Below the pieces are notes generated by a model that was not told the DNA's origin, made no database searches, and saw nothing but the letters and a program-made list of their open reading frames with translations. This document shows, piece after piece, positions 5,713-8,327 of a DNA stretch of 8,327 nucleotides. The position numbers and the translations under genes were made by a program. Positions within the stretch are counted from its first letter, which is position 1. Each line of letters begins with the position of its first letter. Source of the DNA: Bacteriovoracaceae bacterium (GTDB taxonomy: Bacteria > Bdellovibrionota > Bacteriovoracia > Bacteriovoracales > Bacteriovoracaceae); assembly GCA_947448095.1 (NCBI GenBank), contig CANFNN010000119.1, positions 1 through 8,327 on the forward strand, read 5' to 3'.

Positions 5713-6204
5713 ATGGAAGTGACACTAGAAAAAAAACTCGAGCTAATTAATAAGATTGAATTCTTTTCTCGCTTTGATGAGTCGGATAAAGTCACCATGG
5801 CCAACATGGCAACTTTTGAAAAATATCAGCCAGGTGATAAGCTGATCAAGCAAAATACCAGCAATACGCATTTGTTTTTTATTATCAACGGCAACGTCGA
5901 TATTGTGATTGATTATAAGATTGTGGTTTCGTTATGTGGCGGTGGCCACGTTTTTGGGGAAATGAGTTTTGTCGACTATAGCCCAACGAGCGCCAGTGTG
6001 GTGGCGAACACCAAAGTCGTGGCGATGCTTTTTGATACTGGTAAAATTAACTTAATGATTGAACCCATTCATTATAAACTGCGAATGGATATTTACCGCT
6101 CTTGTGCTGAAATTCTTGCCCGAAGGCTCATTCATACCAATTCTATTGCTAAGGCCTATATCCAAAATGAAAAATTAGATGATGTGGCACTGACGGAAGA
6201 TTAG
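5713..6204 (+). CDS. Stand-alone cyclic nucleotide-binding-domain protein
   Basis: A 163-residue cytoplasmic protein with one CRP-like beta-roll domain. Residues 14-38 match the entry helix (I-x-F-F-S-R-F-D-x-x-D), 39-60 carry Y-x-P-G-D-x-L-I-K-Q and the L-F-F-I-I-N-G-N-V strand, and 81-98 are the phosphate-binding cassette FGEMSFVDYSPTSASVVA. Gly82-Glu83 are present, but the position normally held by the phosphate-contacting arginine (P-R-T-A-T-V in CRP) is Thr92, so binding of cAMP or cGMP is doubtful. A C-terminal helix (about 118-155) follows, with no DNA-binding or catalytic domain. Such minimal proteins usually act through a partner as regulatory subunits or adaptors; that role is an inference here. 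It lies 57 bp after the MFS gene with its own TATAAT, so a transporter-specific function should not be assumed. Confidence 0.88.
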   Translation: MEVTLEKKLELINKIEFFSRFDESDKVTMANMATFEKYQPGDKLIKQNTSNTHLFFIINGNVDIVIDYKIVVSLCGGGHVFGEMSFVDYSPTSASVVANTKVVAMLFDTGKINLMIEPIHYKLRMDIYRSCAEILARRLIHTNSIAKAYIQNEKLDDVALTED

Positions 6205-6268
6205 ATCAGCTTTTTATCTCTTTTCTCCATACTTCTTCAGCACTCTTGATGTAGCCTGTGCCTCAACC

Positions 6269-6273
6269 GAGGA
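6269..6273 (+). promoter_or_regulatory. Ribosome binding site of the lipoprotein gene
   Basis: GAGGA is followed six bases later by the ATG at 6280, which fixes the start at the beginning of a proper signal peptide. The rest of the 75-bp gap from 6205 shows no convincing promoter and no terminator for the preceding gene. Confidence 0.7.
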
Positions 6274-6279
6274 TGGGGA

Positions 6280-7275
6280 ATGAATTTTTTATTTAAAACG
6301 GCCCTGTTCTTCGTGATGATTTTTTTTGTTGCCTGTAATGCTTCAAACTCCTCTAATCAAGTTCCCACTCAATCGGGCTTACCCATAAACCCCTCAGATC
6401 CTAATGGCCTTAAAACCTATTCTTACTCTGATCGCGCTTTCCCGGATGATAACATTTGGAATACGGATATCTCTCAAGCTGAAGTGGATCCGAATTCTGC
6501 CACCTATATTAATTCACTAGGAAGCACCGGAACTCTTCATGCTGATTTTGGAACTGTGTGGGCGGGAGAAAAACTGGGCATCCCCGTCAACGTTGTTCAC
6601 GCCAATCAACCGAAAGTGCCAGTATCTTTTACCTACGCTGAGTGGAGTGATAACGGTCCTTATCCGATTCCAGCTGATGCTGTTATTCAGCACGCTCAGG
6701 ACTCAACCGGGGATCGGCATTTAAGTGTGGTGGATGTGGATAATGGTTTGTTGTATGAAATTTACCGGGCGTTTCCCGATGGAAATGGGGGATGGACGGG
6801 AGACTCTGGTGCCATTTTTGATTTAAAAACCAATCATCAGCGCCCGGATAATTGGACCTCGGCCGATGCCGCAGGTCTTCCGATTTTTCCTTCACTCGTT
6901 CGCTATGATGAAGTCGTGCTTCAAGGAGAGATTCGCCATGCCCTGAGAGTCACTGCTAATCAAACCAGAAAGGCCTATGTTTATCCCGCCACCCATCAAG
7001 CGAGTACTTTGACTTCAACTAATCTTCCGCCCATGGGAGCGAGGCTTCGCCTCAAAGCAAATTACGACATCTCAAGCTTTTCTCCGCATGTTCAAGTGAT
7101 TCTTCGGGCGATGAAAAAATACGGCATGTTTATCGCAGATAATGGCGTGAGTTGGCAGGTGACTGGGGACTATAATATGAGTTGGGATGATCAGGAACTC
7201 TCGGCTTTAAGGACTGTTCCTGGGAGTGCGTTTGAAGTGATTAAACTTCCACCTTTGAAATATACCCCTTGGTAA
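6280..7275 (+). CDS. Lipoprotein of a conserved uncharacterised family
   Basis: A 331-residue exported protein. Residues 1-18 form a lipoprotein signal peptide ending F-V-A-C, with Cys19 as the expected lipidated residue, followed by a Ser/Asn/Pro-rich linker to about residue 45. The remainder is one domain with conspicuous conserved-looking blocks: FPDDNIWNTDIS (54-65), LHADFG, a GPYPIPADAVI segment, STGDRHLSVVD, WTSADAAGLPIFPSLVRYDEV, PPMGARLRLKA and YGMFIADNGVSWQVTGD. I recall this pattern from secreted proteins annotated only as hypothetical in several phyla; no function comes with it. The abundance of Asp, Trp and Asn and the compact periodic strands suggest a beta-rich extracellular fold, perhaps binding or cleaving a polysaccharide (inference). 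It has its own Shine-Dalgarno and a 75-bp gap before it. The hairpin after its stop is oriented for the opposite gene. Confidence 0.8.
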   Translation: MNFLFKTALFFVMIFFVACNASNSSNQVPTQSGLPINPSDPNGLKTYSYSDRAFPDDNIWNTDISQAEVDPNSATYINSLGSTGTLHADFGTVWAGEKLGIPVNVVHANQPKVPVSFTYAEWSDNGPYPIPADAVIQHAQDSTGDRHLSVVDVDNGLLYEIYRAFPDGNGGWTGDSGAIFDLKTNHQRPDNWTSADAAGLPIFPSLVRYDEVVLQGEIRHALRVTANQTRKAYVYPATHQASTLTSTNLPPMGARLRLKANYDISSFSPHVQVILRAMKKYGMFIADNGVSWQVTGDYNMSWDDQELSALRTVPGSAFEVIKLPPLKYTPW

Positions 7276-7284
7276 AATTTGGTC

Positions 7285-7313
7285 AAAAAAAAGGCGCCCT
7301 TGTGAGGCGCCTT
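7285..7313 (-). terminator. Rho-independent terminator of the C25 peptidase gene
   Basis: A perfect 8-bp stem (AAGGCGCC at 7291-7298 pairing with GGCGCCTT at 7306-7313) encloses a 7-base loop. Read on the minus strand it is followed by eight uridines (As at 7285-7292 on the plus strand, two of them in the stem). It begins 11 bp after the peptidase stop codon. On the plus strand the stem is followed by As, so it should not end lipoprotein transcripts efficiently. Confidence 0.9.
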
Positions 7314-7324
7314 AAAAAAATGAA

Positions 7325-8327
7325 TTAGAAAAGAACTTGAAAGGGAGAGATTTTAAGTTTCAAAGAAGGGTCTCCAAACATGTGATAAGTTTCGCGGTAG
7401 TATTTTGATTTTTCTTCACCACCGTACTGTCTCCAAGTTTCTGATAAACCAAAATCAGTGATTTCTCCAAAGTTTTGTTTATTCAATGTGAAAATACCAT
7501 CAAACATACGTCTCTCTAAAATATCATCTTCATCCCAGTAACTTGAATCCATTGAACCAAAAAACATAATGGCGCCGAATTCATGACGGATCCAAGTTTC
7601 AGCAAATGATTCGTCTTCACGGAAATCGCCTGTGACACAAGCATTAGAGATCACAAAAGGAAGAGTTTTACTTCTTAGTGAGCGAACATTTTCTTGAGAG
7701 ACTTCTGGACCGGCCCAATAAGTCGTAGCACCATGACCTGAATAGTTAATGATAGTTCGGCCTTTAGAGATGGCCTTCATGACGTCATCAGTTTTTGCCT
7801 TATTGGTAATTGCGTAAAGCTTATCGCCACCAGCTTGGTTACTTTTTGGAAAAACACCCTTATACTTGGCCTTTTTCGTGTAAGTATCAATGACGTAGTT
7901 ATGCGTGGCTTCGGCCACCTGGTAGCGGTCATCAGTGGCAAGAAATGAGACAAAATCCATTAAACTCTCTGTTGAGTAAGAGTCATTCAGGTATCTAGTC
8001 ATCTTATTAAAAATGCCGTCCATTTCTTTGACGTCTTTGGCAGTCACTCGACCCACAAATAGTTCTGGAGCATTGATATCATTTTCATAATCATCACCAA
8101 GGGCCGCGTAGTAGTGATCGGTACTTCCTGTAATATTGATTGAATCTTTCCCGGCGATGTCTTCAGCATCACCAACAATTAAAGCAAATTTTATGTTGGG
8201 ATTTTTCATGTAGAGGTCTTTGACACTTGCGCGAATCAATTCAGGGTCATTTTGAGAAACTTCTAAATTGTAGATGTTAAAACCCAAACTTTTTTTAAGT
8301 TCTTTATATTTTGCAAGAGAAGCGGAA
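7325..8327 (-). CDS. Peptidase C25 (gingipain-type) domain protein, 5' end outside window
   Basis: The C-terminal 333 codons of a cysteine peptidase of the caspase-like C25 family. In order, they contain FALIVGDAEDI, a DHYYAALGDDYEND segment, FVGRV, then the catalytic histidine in NYSGHGATTYW (codon 7733-7735) and the catalytic cysteine in ISNACVTGDF (codon 7637-7639), followed by FAETWI and GAIMFFGSMDSSYW. Both catalytic residues are present at normal spacing, so the domain is probably active against peptide bonds, by family analogy after Arg or Lys. The reading frame stays open from 8287, where a TTG occurs, to the window edge; residues such as LAKYKELKKSLGFNIYNLEV continue the family pattern, so the true start and any signal peptide lie outside. 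The protein stops shortly after the domain (YHMFGDPSLKLKISPFQVLF), without the C-terminal adhesion or secretion domains of gingipains. A strong terminator follows. Confidence 0.9.
   Translation of the reverse strand, partial: SASLAKYKELKKSLGFNIYNLEVSQNDPELIRASVKDLYMKNPNIKFALIVGDAEDIAGKDSINITGSTDHYYAALGDDYENDINAPELFVGRVTAKDVKEMDGIFNKMTRYLNDSYSTESLMDFVSFLATDDRYQVAEATHNYVIDTYTKKAKYKGVFPKSNQAGGDKLYAITNKAKTDDVMKAISKGRTIINYSGHGATTYWAGPEVSQENVRSLRSKTLPFVISNACVTGDFREDESFAETWIRHEFGAIMFFGSMDSSYWDEDDILERRMFDGIFTLNKQNFGEITDFGLSETWRQYGGEEKSKYYRETYHMFGDPSLKLKISPFQVLF

Noticed and set aside
5568..5807. Minus-strand open frame of 79 codons across the MFS end and cNMP start
   Set aside because: It overlaps two real genes and the TATAAT promoter between them; composition is low-complexity and there is no motif.
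6539..6895. Two short open frames (one per strand) inside the lipoprotein gene
   Set aside because: Both lie inside the lipoprotein coding region, with no recognisable domain or ribosome binding site.
7285..7320. The GC hairpin as a terminator for the plus-strand lipoprotein gene
   Set aside because: On the plus strand the stem is followed by a run of As rather than Ts, so it fits only the minus-strand gene.
8285..8287. TTG at 8287 as the true start of the C25 peptidase
   Set aside because: The frame stays open to the window edge and the residues before the TTG continue the family pattern, so the gene is truncated by the window.

Overview
The window looks like chromosomal DNA from a Gram-negative bacterium of the Bdellovibrionota type (Bdellovibrio/Bacteriovorax relatives). 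This placement is an inference from the gene mix: a lipoprotein with a classical lipobox, a gingipain-type C25 peptidase, a stand-alone cyclic-nucleotide-binding protein, a CsbD-family stress protein and two related helix-turn-helix proteins of an unfamiliar architecture, all in moderately AT-rich DNA. No 16S or other phylogenetic marker is present, so the assignment is tentative. There are nine protein-coding genes, two of them cut by the window edges. I see no RNA gene, insertion sequence, phage gene or CRISPR array.

Left part (1-1842, minus strand): the start of a small CsbD-family gene, a 197-bp gap, truA (tRNA pseudouridine synthase), and a short soluble histidine-kinase-like gene with no recognisable sensor or membrane segment.

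Middle (1843-4482): a divergent promoter region leads to a plus-strand pair made of a HTH protein and an alpha/beta hydrolase. They are separated by 9 bp, and the hydrolase's Shine-Dalgarno overlaps the upstream stop codon. Converging on them from the right is a second HTH-like protein of almost the same length. It can be aligned by eye with the first, so the two appear to be diverged paralogues on either side of the hydrolase. A 141-bp divergent intergenic region with nested inverted repeats follows.

Right part (4483-8327): an MFS transporter, a small cNMP-binding-domain protein with its own promoter and a substitution of the usual phosphate-binding arginine, and a lipoprotein of a conserved but uncharacterised family, all on the plus strand. 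They face a minus-strand C25 cysteine peptidase whose 5' end lies outside the window. A strong intrinsic terminator between the last two genes is oriented for the peptidase.

Most neighbours are probably functionally independent. The coupling best supported by the sequence is the HTH/hydrolase operon with its divergent kinase and convergent paralogue. A second recurring feature is that several genes lack a Shine-Dalgarno, and at least one has a -10 element so close to its ATG that a leaderless mRNA is plausible.
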